Assembly (NCBI GenBank): GCA_023229945.1
Contig: JALNYH010000005.1
Span: 62,001 to 126,000, forward strand
Origin: Arcobacteraceae bacterium
GTDB taxonomy: Bacteria > Campylobacterota > Campylobacteria > Campylobacterales > Arcobacteraceae
Reading direction: 5' to 3'
Length of the DNA: 64,000 nucleotides
Position 1 is the stretch's first letter; every line of letters starts with the position of its first letter. The translations under genes were made by a program, and so were the position numbers. Positions 52,437-61,380 of the stretch are shown here, piece by piece. The notes below the pieces were generated by a model. The model ran no database searches, was not told the origin of the DNA, and was given only the letters and a program-made list of their open reading frames with translations.

Positions 52437-53498
52437 TTGTTTTATTCTTTATATAACTTGTTTGATATAAATATTTTTCAGTATATTACAGTTCGTGCAG
52501 GGATTGCATTTGCAATCTCTTTTTTTATGGCATTGCTTCTTATGCCATACTTTATTAAGTGGGCAAAGAGACAAAAAAGCTCTCAACCAATCTATGAGCT
52601 AGCGCCAAAAACTCATCAACAAAAAGTAGGAACTCCTACAATGGGTGGACTTGTATTTGTATTTAGTACGGTTGTCGCATCATTACTTACTGCAAAGCTA
52701 AATAATGTATATGTGGTTGGTGCTTTAGTTGTTATTATATTGTTTGCTTTGATTGGACTAAAAGATGATTTGTCCAAAATTTTAAATAATAAGAATTCAG
52801 CAGGACTAAGTCCAAAAGCAAAAATATGGTTACAAATATTTGCTGCATTGATTGTTGGTATGATATTGTATTTTGGTGGACATGATACAATGTTGTATGT
52901 GCCATTTTATAAAAATCCATTATTAGATATGCACTATTTTGCCTTACTTTTTTGGATTGTGGTGGTGGTTGCTTCTACAAATGCGGTAAATCTTACCGAT
53001 GGACTTGATGGACTTGCAGTTGTTCCCTCTATTATAGCTTTTTTTACTTTGGGAGCTTTGGTTTATATAGCTGGTAATATAATAATAAGTCAATATTTAT
53101 TACTTCCAAATATTAAACTTAGTGGTGAGCTTACTATTATTGCAGCTGCATTTATTGGTTCTATGATTGCATTTTTGTGGTACAACTCTCACCCTGCTGA
53201 AGTGTTTATGGGGGATACTGGAAGCTTGTCTATAGGTGCATTTATGGCATATATGGCTATAGTTGCAAAAAGTGAAATTTTACTTATTCTTATAGGGTTT
53301 GTTTTTGTAATGGAGACAATTTCTGTGATTTTGCAAGTGGGAAGTTTTAAACTTAGACAAAAAAGAGTTTTCTTGATGGCTCCTATTCATCATCATTTTG
53401 AACAGCTTGGTTGGAAAGAAAATAAGATAATTGTAAGATTTTGGATTATAGCATTTATGACAAATTTACTAGCATTATTAACTTTGAAAGTGAGATAG
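52437..53498 (+). CDS. mraY: Phospho-N-acetylmuramoyl-pentapeptide transferase
   Basis: A 353-residue integral membrane enzyme that forms lipid I. Ten helices are predicted. KVGTPTMGGL near the start, NLTDGLDGLA with catalytic aspartates, GDTGSL and the histidine loop PIHHHFEQLGW are diagnostic. The start is set at TTG 52437, with GAGG eight bases upstream and the family-like opening LFYSLYNLFDINIFQYITVRAG. A longer in-frame ATG at 52341 overlaps gpmI and adds residues unlike the family. Confidence 0.94.
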   Translation: MFYSLYNLFDINIFQYITVRAGIAFAISFFMALLLMPYFIKWAKRQKSSQPIYELAPKTHQQKVGTPTMGGLVFVFSTVVASLLTAKLNNVYVVGALVVIILFALIGLKDDLSKILNNKNSAGLSPKAKIWLQIFAALIVGMILYFGGHDTMLYVPFYKNPLLDMHYFALLFWIVVVVASTNAVNLTDGLDGLAVVPSIIAFFTLGALVYIAGNIIISQYLLLPNIKLSGELTIIAAAFIGSMIAFLWYNSHPAEVFMGDTGSLSIGAFMAYMAIVAKSEILLILIGFVFVMETISVILQVGSFKLRQKRVFLMAPIHHHFEQLGWKENKIIVRFWIIAFMTNLLALLTLKVR

Positions 53499-53499
53499 T

Positions 53500-54648
53500 A
53501 TGAGGATTCTTGGTCGAGGCAAAACAGCAACTGCAATATATGAAAAATATTCAGAAGCAAAAGTATATGATGATACTAATATAGAAGAATTTGATTCAAA
53601 TTCTGATGAAATAACTATTGTAAGCCCAGGAATTCCACCATATCATACGCTTGTAAAACAGAGTAAAAATTTGGTTAGTGAGTATGATTTTTTTATTGAT
53701 GAGAATAGATTTAGCATATGGATAAGCGGTACTAATGGTAAAACTACTACTACACAAATGTGTGAAACACTTTTAACTCCATTTGGGGGTATTGCTGGTG
53801 GAAATATAGGTATGCCACTTGCAAACTTAGATATTAAAGCTCCAATTTGGATACTTGAAACTTCTTCTTTTACATTACATTATACAAATAAATCAAGACC
53901 TAATATATATTTATTGTTACCTATTACTGATGATCATGTATCTTGGCATGGTAGTTTTGAAGAGTATGAAAAAGCAAAGCTTAAGCCTCTTGAATTTTTA
54001 AAAGAGGGTGAAGTGGCTATTATTCCTAAAAAATATGAAAATTATCCAACAAATGGATTTAAAATAACCTATTCAAACTCCTCCGAACTTGCCTTTAAAT
54101 TGGGTATTGATATAGAAAAAATAAAATTCAAAGAACCTTTTTTGCTTGATGCTATAATGGCTATTTCAACTACCAAAATATTGTTTGATAAGATAGATTA
54201 TGATTTGATAAATAGTTTCAAAATAGATGCTCATAAAGTAGAAGAGTTTTTTGATAATCAAGGAAGATTGTGGGTAGATGATAGCAAAGCTACAAACCTT
54301 GATGCAACTATCTGGGCTATGACAAATTATTCAGACAAAAAAGTTCATTTGATTTTAGGTGGAGATGACAAGGGAGCAAATTTGATACCTTTGTTTGAAG
54401 ATTTGAAAAAGTATGATGTGGAAATTTACGCAATAGGCTCAAATGCTTCAAAACTTGAAACTCTTTCAAAACAATTTGGTTTAAGTGTGGTTGTGTGTAA
54501 TCATTTAGAAATAGCAGTTGAGAAAATATCACTAGTTCATAATGGGGATTGTGTAGCGTTATTATCACCTGCGGCTGCATCATTGGATCAGTTTAGCTCT
54601 TATAAGCATAGAGGTGAGAGGTTTAAGGAATTAATAGCTAATAACTAA
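53500..54648 (+). CDS. murD: UDP-N-acetylmuramoylalanine--D-glutamate ligase
   Basis: A 382-residue Mur ligase that adds D-glutamate to the peptidoglycan precursor. The ATP motif is SGTNGKTTTT (76-85). DDSKATNLDATIWA and ILGGDDKGAN are MurD-specific, and LLSPAAASLDQFSSYKHRG ends the fold. It is shorter than the usual 430-450 residues because the N-terminal domain is compact, as I recall for this phylum. It is 1 bp after mraY. Its last codons and stop lie in a repeat element. Confidence 0.94.
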   Translation: MRILGRGKTATAIYEKYSEAKVYDDTNIEEFDSNSDEITIVSPGIPPYHTLVKQSKNLVSEYDFFIDENRFSIWISGTNGKTTTTQMCETLLTPFGGIAGGNIGMPLANLDIKAPIWILETSSFTLHYTNKSRPNIYLLLPITDDHVSWHGSFEEYEKAKLKPLEFLKEGEVAIIPKKYENYPTNGFKITYSNSSELAFKLGIDIEKIKFKEPFLLDAIMAISTTKILFDKIDYDLINSFKIDAHKVEEFFDNQGRLWVDDSKATNLDATIWAMTNYSDKKVHLILGGDDKGANLIPLFEDLKKYDVEIYAIGSNASKLETLSKQFGLSVVVCNHLEIAVEKISLVHNGDCVALLSPAAASLDQFSSYKHRGERFKELIANN

Positions 54649-54690
54649 CAACTAATAATTTTGGAGTGCCTTTGGCACACCTTATAATAT
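54643..54690. repeat. REP-like element, copy 3 (truncated)
   Basis: AACTAACAACTAATAAT at 54643-54659 is the exact reverse complement of the right-arm core of copies 1 and 2. It is followed by TTTTGGAG, the hairpin GTGCC-TTT-GGCAC (54666-54678) and TTATAATAT. The second hairpin and right arm are missing; the secretin ribosome site stands there instead. Confidence 0.75.
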
Positions 54691-54707
54691 AAATTTGGAG
54701 GTGATTT

Positions 54708-56099
54708 GTGAGGGCTTTTTTTTTGAGTTTTAGGATAATTTTATTGGTTTTTTTATTTTCTTGTGTTTTGAGTGCAAATGAATCTATCAAAGTTCAAGTC
54801 AAAGAAATAGCAATAAGTGATTTTATACACCTTGTATCAAAGACTACAAATAAAAATATTGTAATCATAGATAAGCCAGAAGGTAATATAGAGTTTGCTT
54901 TGTCTTCAAATGTAAAAGAAGATGAATTGATAGATATTTTGCAAGCTACTCTTGAAACAAAAGGTTTTATTTTGGTCGAAAATGGTAGCTTTTATAAAGT
55001 AGTAAATCAAAAAAGCAATATCAAAAATACTAAAGTAATTTTATTGAAATATATAGAAGCTAGTACTATACATACAATGATGGTCAATAGTTATAACAAA
55101 GAGTTAATTAGCTTTGATATAGACCAAGATAGTAATAGTATTATTTTATACGGTACTGATGCACAAATCAATTCTTTTGAGAAAATATTACAAGCGATGG
55201 ATAAACCAAAAATTCAAATTTATGTGGAAACCAAAATCATAGAAATAAGTCAAAATAAGTTAAGAGATGTGGGGTTTAAATATGGTTTGAGTTCTGCTAT
55301 GGTTAGTGGAAATTCTCTTTATACACTATCTGCGGAATTAGGAAGTAGAGGAGTTTCTGGTGTGATGCCTTATGGATTTAATTTGAAGTTTCCTTCAGAT
55401 TTGGTCACAAATTCACTAAATCTTTGGACTACTTTGGCTCTTTTGCAAAAAAATGATGCTTTAGAAATCATCTCAGAGCCTTCAATCCTTGCTATCAATA
55501 ATCAAGAATCTTCTATATATGTAGGTAAAAGACGCTCTATACAAATCAGTACGACACTAGATAAAAATGGAAATCCTATAGCAAATATTGAAAGATTGGA
55601 TATTGGACTTAGACTAAAGGTAAAGCCTAGAGTGACTAATGAACAAAAAGTTATGCTAGATATTTATGTACATCAAGAAGAATCAAACTCAGCTGAAAAT
55701 TCACTCCAACCAATAAGTGATAAAAAAGAGATACAAACTACAGCTATCGTAAACAGTGGTGAAAATGTAATACTTGGTGGTTATATAAAAAATAAAACAT
55801 ATAACTCAGTTGATAAAGTGCCATTTTTAGGTGATATGCCAATACTTGGAAATTTATTCAAATACAATAGTGATAGTAGTGATAAGATTTCACTTGTAAT
55901 AATACTCACACCTTATATTGTAGAAAATGACAAAGATTTGATAGATTTACAGCAAGAATTATCAAAGCTCAAAATGCTTGAAGCAAAGTATTCAAAAGAG
56001 TTATTGGATAATTTACAAGTGATAGAAAAAGAGAAATTTTCCTCCAATGATAGCACCTATGAAAGAATAGTTGATGGTATTGTGGATAAAAAAAGGTAG
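54708..56099 (+). CDS. Type II/IV secretin-family outer-membrane protein
   Basis: A 463-residue exported protein with a signal peptide (1-22). Two N-domains follow (30-110 and 115-170, with ILLKYIEAS), then a secretin core (about 175-415) with EIISEPSILAINNQESSIYVGKR, GLRLKVKPRV, IVNSGENVILGGYI and VPFLGDMPILGNLFKY. Secretins form gated pores for type II secretion, type IV pili or DNA uptake. In this phylum a lone copy of this size suggests the competence/pilus type (CtsD- or MshL-like). The start is GTG with a strong GGAGGTGA ribosome site. No pilus genes are adjacent. Confidence 0.87.
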   Translation: MRAFFLSFRIILLVFLFSCVLSANESIKVQVKEIAISDFIHLVSKTTNKNIVIIDKPEGNIEFALSSNVKEDELIDILQATLETKGFILVENGSFYKVVNQKSNIKNTKVILLKYIEASTIHTMMVNSYNKELISFDIDQDSNSIILYGTDAQINSFEKILQAMDKPKIQIYVETKIIEISQNKLRDVGFKYGLSSAMVSGNSLYTLSAELGSRGVSGVMPYGFNLKFPSDLVTNSLNLWTTLALLQKNDALEIISEPSILAINNQESSIYVGKRRSIQISTTLDKNGNPIANIERLDIGLRLKVKPRVTNEQKVMLDIYVHQEESNSAENSLQPISDKKEIQTTAIVNSGENVILGGYIKNKTYNSVDKVPFLGDMPILGNLFKYNSDSSDKISLVIILTPYIVENDKDLIDLQQELSKLKMLEAKYSKELLDNLQVIEKEKFSSNDSTYERIVDGIVDKKR

Positions 56100-56213
56100 G
56101 TAATAAGTAAAGGAGAATTTTCACTTTTAAAATATTAACTATACTTTTTTTATTATGGATACTTTAAGAATTAAATTGTAGTATTTGGAAAAAGTTTATC
56201 CATAAGGTATATA

Positions 56214-57191
56214 ATGATTGATAATGAAAGAAGATTGTTTTTTAAAAAAGCTAGTTTAGGAATAGCTAGTGGTGCAATGCTACTCACACCTAAAAGTAGT
56301 GTTGCTAAAAGTGTAGCTAATAAAAACACTATTGGTTCATATATAGATTTGTCTCTTTGTGATGGATGTAAAGATATGGAAGTCCCTAAATGCGTGAGTA
56401 GCTGTAGAGATAAAAACAGTATCCATTTCCCAGAACCAGAGCTTCCCCTCAAACCTTACTGGCCAAGAAAGAACTATGAAGATTGGTCAAGCCAGAGAGA
56501 TAGAATAGATAGACTCACCCCTTATAACTGGACTTTTGTAGAAAGTGTAAAAGTAAATGGTGAAGATATATATATTCCAAGAAGATGTATGCACTGTGAT
56601 AATCCAAGCTGTCTAAATTTATGCCCATTTGGTACTATAGAAAAAACAAAAGAGGGTATGGTAACTATAGATAGAGATTATTGTATGGGTGGGGCAAAAT
56701 GTCGTGATGTGTGTCCTTGGGAAATTCCTCAAAGACAAGCAGGAGTTGGGCTATATATGAAACTAGCTCCGATGTTAGCTGGTGGTGGCGTGATGTTTAA
56801 ATGTGATGGGTGTGCTGATTTGGTATCTATTGGACAAAATCCAGCCTGTCAAACAGCCTGTCCGAAAAATGCTATAAAATTTGGTGATTTTGAAGAGATA
56901 AAAGCTCTTGCACAAAAAAGAGCTGATGAAATAGGTGGGTATTTGTACGGGCTAGACCAAAGTGGTGGAACTGGAACAATATATATATCAAAAGTCTCTT
57001 TTGATGAGATAGATAAAGCAATAGCACTTGATAAATTAGAAAAAGATGATAAAAAACAAGGTCGCCCTCATATGAAAGTAGATGTAAAAGACAATATGGA
57101 AGAAGCATCAAGCTGGATGGCAGCATCTTTATTAGCACCAATTGCTGGTATTGCAGCTGCTGCTATTGCAGTGCATAGGAGTAAAAAATGA
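56214..57191 (+). CDS. Tat-exported four-cluster ferredoxin subunit (FdnH/HybA-like)
   Basis: A 325-residue electron-transfer subunit. The Tat signal is ERRLFFKKASLGIASGAML. Four cysteine groups follow: CDGCKDMEVPKC with CSSC-like spacing (about 49-64), CMHCDNPSCLNLCP, CMGGAKCRDVCP and CDGCADL...CQTACP, as in FdnH and HybA. A C-terminal membrane helix (about 303-320) anchors it in the periplasm. The next gene, overlapping by 4 bp, is a cytochrome b, so the pair passes electrons between a periplasmic enzyme and quinone. The catalytic subunit is missing nearby. Confidence 0.88.
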   Translation: MIDNERRLFFKKASLGIASGAMLLTPKSSVAKSVANKNTIGSYIDLSLCDGCKDMEVPKCVSSCRDKNSIHFPEPELPLKPYWPRKNYEDWSSQRDRIDRLTPYNWTFVESVKVNGEDIYIPRRCMHCDNPSCLNLCPFGTIEKTKEGMVTIDRDYCMGGAKCRDVCPWEIPQRQAGVGLYMKLAPMLAGGGVMFKCDGCADLVSIGQNPACQTACPKNAIKFGDFEEIKALAQKRADEIGGYLYGLDQSGGTGTIYISKVSFDEIDKAIALDKLEKDDKKQGRPHMKVDVKDNMEEASSWMAASLLAPIAGIAAAAIAVHRSKK

Positions 57192-57889
57192 AAATACAAA
57201 GGCAATCATTATCTAATAGAATAGTTCATGCACTTACTGCTATATCTATATTTGGGCTATTTTTTACAGGTTTTGGACAGATGCCTGTTTATAAAAGATA
57301 TATGTTAAATGAAGTGCCATTTATGGCGTGGAGTGCTGATTATCATATTACACTTTGGTGGCATTATTTGTTTAGTGTTATCTTGATAGGTGTTGTTTTT
57401 TATCATCTTACATATCATTTCTTGAGGAAAGAATATGATATCTTGCCAAAAAAGGGAGATATGAAACACTCTGCTGAGGTCATAAAAGCCATGATAACTG
57501 GGAAAGAAGAGCCTCCTAGTGAGAAATATTTACCAGAACAACGCATTGGATATGCCTTTATTGCTTTTTGGATAGTTGTTATGATTATTACTGGTATTAT
57601 AAAAGCTATCAAAAATGTTTCTGGAATTGATATGAGTTTGGAAGCATTGTTTTGGACTGCACAAATACATAACTTAGGATTTATGATGCTTATTTTGGGT
57701 GTAATTGGGCATTTGGCTGCATTTTTATTTAAACCTAATAGAAGATTACTTCCTGCTATGCTATGGGGTAAAATATGTTCTTGTTATGCAAAATCAAGAC
57801 ATAGCCAATGGGAAGAGGGTGTACAACAATCCAAAGAAGTTCTCAAACATCATGGTGGAGATGAAGCTTGTAATAATTACAAACACTAA
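57188..57889 (+). CDS. Formate dehydrogenase/hydrogenase-type cytochrome b subunit
   Basis: A 233-residue membrane protein with four helices (about 13-32, 58-82, 123-143, 160-185). Histidines in NRIVHALTA, WWHYLF, FYHLTYHFL and QIHNLGFMM fit the two-haem quinone-reactive cytochrome b of FdnI/HyaC type. The C-terminus has an extra CSCYAKSRHSQW segment. It overlaps the Fe-S gene by 4 bp. The pair looks like the membrane half of a formate dehydrogenase or related enzyme. Confidence 0.85.
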   Translation: MKIQRQSLSNRIVHALTAISIFGLFFTGFGQMPVYKRYMLNEVPFMAWSADYHITLWWHYLFSVILIGVVFYHLTYHFLRKEYDILPKKGDMKHSAEVIKAMITGKEEPPSEKYLPEQRIGYAFIAFWIVVMIITGIIKAIKNVSGIDMSLEALFWTAQIHNLGFMMLILGVIGHLAAFLFKPNRRLLPAMLWGKICSCYAKSRHSQWEEGVQQSKEVLKHHGGDEACNNYKH

Positions 57890-57890
57890 T

Positions 57891-57912
57891 TTAAACTATT
57901 TGTTTAGTTTAA
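57891..57912 (+). terminator. Hairpin after the cytochrome b gene
   Basis: TTAAACTA-TTTGTT-TAGTTTAA is a perfect 8-bp stem starting 1 bp after the stop. It is AT-rich and lacks a T-run, so it is a weak terminator at best. Confidence 0.4.
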
Positions 57913-57986
57913 GCCTAGATAAAAAATTAATCCACTACAATTGTGACTGATGGTAATAAAATCAAATATGCTAAAAAGGTAAAGAG

Positions 57987-58565
57987 TTGAAAAGAGTTTT
58001 ATTTTTTGTATATTTATGTATATTTATAGTTTTAGGAACTAATATGAATGCTGGTATGTTTCAAAAAAGCAATATAAAAAGTGCTTATTTCGCAGGGGGT
58101 TGTTTTTGGGGAGTTGAATATCACTTTGAAAAACTTGATGGCGTTAAAGATGTACTTTCTGGATATATGGGAGGAAGGCTTCCCAATCCTGATTATAGAT
58201 CAGTTTCAACAGGGCTTACTGGTCATTATGAAGTTGTAAAAGTTGTATATGATAGCTCTATTGTTGATTTTGAAACTTTAGCGAGATTGTTTTTTGAGAT
58301 ACATGACCCGACTCAAATAGATGGACAAGGATCTGATATTGGATCACAATATTTAAGTGCAATTTTTTATAATGATAGTAAAGAATTAAAAATATCTCAA
58401 AAACTTATCAAATTACTAGAAAATGATGGGCATAGAATAGCTACTAAATTGATATCATCAGAAGATTATCCTTTTTATGAAGCTGAAATGTATCATCAAG
58501 ACTATTATACAAAAACTGGAAAATCTCCTTATTGTCATAGTTATACAAAAAGATTTAGAGATTAG
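57987..58565 (+). CDS. msrA: Peptide methionine sulfoxide reductase A, exported
   Basis: A 192-residue MsrA with an N-terminal signal peptide (about 1-22), which puts repair of oxidised methionine in the periplasm. The catalytic cysteine is C39 in YFAGGCFWGVEYHF, and the recycling cysteine is C183 in SPYCHSY. IHDPTQIDGQGSDIGSQY and EMYHQDYY are family motifs. The start is TTG, with AAGG eight bases upstream. The thioredoxin-like gene 2 bp downstream likely supplies reducing power. Confidence 0.94.
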   Translation: MKRVLFFVYLCIFIVLGTNMNAGMFQKSNIKSAYFAGGCFWGVEYHFEKLDGVKDVLSGYMGGRLPNPDYRSVSTGLTGHYEVVKVVYDSSIVDFETLARLFFEIHDPTQIDGQGSDIGSQYLSAIFYNDSKELKISQKLIKLLENDGHRIATKLISSEDYPFYEAEMYHQDYYTKTGKSPYCHSYTKRFRD

Positions 58566-58567
58566 TC

Positions 58568-58957
58568 ATGAAAAAACTAATATCTATTTTCTCTTTGAGT
58601 ACACTATTATTTGGTGCTGATTTAAAAGTTTATTATGATTTGGATATAGCTATATCTAAGGCAAAAGTAGAGGAAAAAGAAGTGATTTTATATGTATATT
58701 CAACTAATTGCCCTTGGTGTAAAAAGATGGATAAAAATACTTTCAAAAATTCCGATGTGACTAATGCGTTAAATAAGAACTTTATTTTTGTAAAATTAAA
58801 CAAAGATATAGATGATATCCCTGAAGAATTAATACCAAGATATGTTCCAACTACATATATATTAGACTCAAATCAAGAAGAAATATTTGCTATGTATGGA
58901 TATAAAAATGCTAATGAATTTTTGAGAGTTTTGGAAGATTTTAGAGGTGATTTTTAG
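58568..58957 (+). CDS. Periplasmic thioredoxin-like protein
   Basis: A 129-residue thioredoxin-fold protein of the SoxW/DsbD-gamma type. It has a signal peptide (1-17, ending LLFGA) and the active site TNCPWCKKM with C48 and C51. YVPTTYILDSN carries the cis-proline. The 2-bp gap after msrA and shared export suggest it reduces MsrA. A rho-independent terminator follows. Confidence 0.88.
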   Translation: MKKLISIFSLSTLLFGADLKVYYDLDIAISKAKVEEKEVILYVYSTNCPWCKKMDKNTFKNSDVTNALNKNFIFVKLNKDIDDIPEELIPRYVPTTYILDSNQEEIFAMYGYKNANEFLRVLEDFRGDF

Positions 58958-58976
58958 TTATTACTAATAACAATAT

Positions 58977-58998
58977 AAAAAGGGCATAAGCCCTTTTT
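58977..58998. terminator. Bidirectional rho-independent terminator
   Basis: AAAAAGGGC-ATAA-GCCCTTTTT is a perfect 9-bp stem with a 4-base loop and T-runs on both strands. It lies between the convergent thioredoxin and symporter genes and is the clearest terminator in the window. Confidence 0.92.
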
Positions 58999-58999
58999 A

Positions 59000-60757
59000 T
59001 TATCTAGGTATTCTAACGCTTTCTACAAGCTCTTGAATTTCTCTTGGAGTTTCTGGAGTCATTTTAGCAACTATCATAGCTACAGCTACATTTATAATCG
59101 CACCAATTGTACCAAATCCTTGTGGAGATATTCCAAATAACCAACCATCTACAGTATCAGGTAGTAGGGCAGTTCCAGGGATAAAGAAGAAACCTTTATA
59201 TACGAAGATATATAAAATAGTTGTCAATAAACCTGCAATCATACCAGCTACAGCACCTTGTCTATTCATTTTTTTATAGAAAATTCCCATCATAAGTGCA
59301 GGGAATAAACTTGAAGCTGCAAGACCAAATGCAAGAGCAACAGTTTGAGCGGCAAATCCAGGAGGATTTAATCCAAGGTATCCTGCAAGTAATATCGCTA
59401 CAGTCATAGCAATTCTTCCAGCTAATAACTCATTTTTTTCAGTAATATCTTTTGAGATAATACCTTTTAAAAGGTCATGTGAAATTGATGATGAAATAAC
59501 TAGTAAAAGTCCAGCTGCTGTTGAAAGAGCTGCGGCAATTCCACCAGCTGCAACAAGAGCAATTACCCAATTAGGTAATTTTGCAATTTCAGGATTTGCA
59601 AGAACCATAATATCGTTGTTTACTGCTAACTCATTACCTTTCCATCCATAGCTTTCAGCTTGAGGAGCAAATGAAGCATTTTTGTCGTTGTAAAATTGGA
59701 TATTCCCATCACCATTTTTATCAGTGAATTTTACTAGACCAGTGTTTTCCCAGTTTTTAACCCATTGAGGTCTTTCTTCATAAGATAGTGTTTGGTTATC
59801 AGATATATTCTCACCAGTATGTACTGTTTTTGCAAGATTATACATAGCCATAGCACCAACTGCTGGAGCTGTTGTATATAAAAGAGCAATAAAAACCAAT
59901 GCCCAACCAGCAGATTTTCTAGCATCTCTTACTTTAGGTACTGTAAAAAATCTTACAATAACATGTGGAAGACCAGCTGTTCCTATCATTAATGACATAG
60001 TAAGCAAGAAAATATTTAAAGTACCAAAACTAGCATTTGTAGTATATTCAGCAAAACCAATATCAGTTACAACTTGATTTAACTTATCAAGCATAAATGT
60101 ACCACTACCATCAGCCAAAGTTGCACCAAGACCAATTTGAGGTAAAACCCAACCAGTTAATTGAAGTGAAATAAATATAGCAGGAACTGTATAAGCAAAT
60201 ATTAATACTACATATTGTGCGATTTGCGTATAAGTAATACCTTTCATACCACCAAAAACTGTATAACTAAATACAACACTCATACCAACAACCATACCCC
60301 AAAAAAGGTCTAGTTCCAAAAATCTTGAAAATGCTACAGCAACACCAGTCATTTGTCCAACAATATATGTCAAAGAAATAACAAGTAAAGAAATAACAGC
60401 AACAACTCTTGCAGTTTGAGAATAAAATCTGTCACCTATAAAATCAGGAACTGTAAATTTACCAAATTTTCTTAGATAAGGAGCTAGTAATAATGCAAGT
60501 AATACATATCCACCAGTCCAACCCATTAGATAAGCTGAAGCACCGTAACCCATAAATGCAATCAAACCTGCCATTGAGATAAATGACGCTGCACTCATCC
60601 AATCCGCCGCTGTTGCCATACCATTTGCTACAGGGTGAATCCCTTTTCCAGCAACATAAAACTCACTAGTGCTTCCAGCACGAGCCCAAAAAGCTATCCC
60701 GATGTATAATGCGAATGAAGCACCTACAACGAGCCAAATCATAGTTTGTAATTCCAT
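59000..60757 (-). CDS. Sodium:solute symporter (acetate-type, VC_2705-like)
   Basis: A 585-residue SSS-family transporter with about 13 helices. ATAADWMSAASFISMAGLI is the sodium-site region shared with ActP, and GTAGLPHVIVRFFTVPKVRDAR is typical of acetate/pyruvate symporters. A soluble insertion in an extracellular or periplasmic loop (about 310-385) contains DKNGDGNIQFYN (346-357), close to an EF-hand loop. The DUF4212 partner lies 10 bp upstream. The pair is the VC_2705-type counterpart to actP on the other side of the divergent promoter region. Confidence 0.92.
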   Translation of the reverse strand: MELQTMIWLVVGASFALYIGIAFWARAGSTSEFYVAGKGIHPVANGMATAADWMSAASFISMAGLIAFMGYGASAYLMGWTGGYVLLALLLAPYLRKFGKFTVPDFIGDRFYSQTARVVAVISLLVISLTYIVGQMTGVAVAFSRFLELDLFWGMVVGMSVVFSYTVFGGMKGITYTQIAQYVVLIFAYTVPAIFISLQLTGWVLPQIGLGATLADGSGTFMLDKLNQVVTDIGFAEYTTNASFGTLNIFLLTMSLMIGTAGLPHVIVRFFTVPKVRDARKSAGWALVFIALLYTTAPAVGAMAMYNLAKTVHTGENISDNQTLSYEERPQWVKNWENTGLVKFTDKNGDGNIQFYNDKNASFAPQAESYGWKGNELAVNNDIMVLANPEIAKLPNWVIALVAAGGIAAALSTAAGLLLVISSSISHDLLKGIISKDITEKNELLAGRIAMTVAILLAGYLGLNPPGFAAQTVALAFGLAASSLFPALMMGIFYKKMNRQGAVAGMIAGLLTTILYIFVYKGFFFIPGTALLPDTVDGWLFGISPQGFGTIGAIINVAVAMIVAKMTPETPREIQELVESVRIPR

Positions 60758-60767
60758 TCTTTACCCC

Positions 60768-61028
60768 TTATTCTTCATCAACATCAAATTCTTTGTCAAT
60801 TTTATTCATCTTCCAAGTATAGAAGAAGATAATACCTATGAAAGTATAAATTGAACCTTGTTGAGCAAACCAAAATCCTAATGGATAACCACCTAAATTG
60901 ATACTATTCATAGCATCAACAAATAAAATACCAAAACCAAATGAAACAACAAACCAAACTACCAAACAAGTAATTAGTAGCCTAACATTTGCTTGCCAAT
61001 AAGCTTTCATTTTTTCTGAAAACTCCAT
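60768..61028 (-). CDS. DUF4212 symporter small subunit
   Basis: An 86-residue protein with two membrane helices (about 14-36 and 50-72) and an acidic C-terminus (KEFDVDEE). YWQANVRLLITCLVVWFVVSFGFGILF and GYPLGFWFAQQGSIYTFI are characteristic of the DUF4212 family, found with VC_2705-type symporters. ATG at 61026-61028 with AGGAG six bases upstream is taken. An in-frame GTG nine codons further up is unlikely. It is the first gene of the operon. Confidence 0.9.
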   Translation of the reverse strand: MEFSEKMKAYWQANVRLLITCLVVWFVVSFGFGILFVDAMNSINLGGYPLGFWFAQQGSIYTFIGIIFFYTWKMNKIDKEFDVDEE

Positions 61029-61055
61029 TTGTACTCCTTTTTTTGAAATTGTCAC

Positions 61056-61380
61056 ACAATCGTAATCTTAAAGATACAAAATAGCATTAACATAGCAAAA
61101 AACATAAAAATAGCATTTACGCAAAAAAATATTAATAAGTGTGTAGAAATGTAACTTAATTTATTAATCTAAATAATTGAAAAATAAATTAAATACAAAT
61201 TGTTACAAAACTTAAAAACTTAAAATTATATTAATAATTTGGTATAAAAATTTACTAATGTTACTATCTGATACTTTTAATAGATTAAATAGTGCTAAAT
61301 AAGTTAATTTTATATATTGCTATGTATTTGCTATATAGTTTTTTTATTATGTTGGTATAATTTTAATTTAAGGAGTACAA
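61056..61380. promoter_or_regulatory. Divergent control region of the two symporter operons
   Basis: No gene of any size fits in this AT-rich stretch (325 bp; 352 bp from the corrected DUF4212 start). A plus-strand TATAAT lies at 61356-61361, about 20 bases before the DUF485 ATG. Direct words ATAGCATT (61081 area and 61110 area) and ACTTAAAA (61210 area, twice) could be regulator sites. No clear Crp, Fur or sigma-54 motif is visible. Confidence 0.5.
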
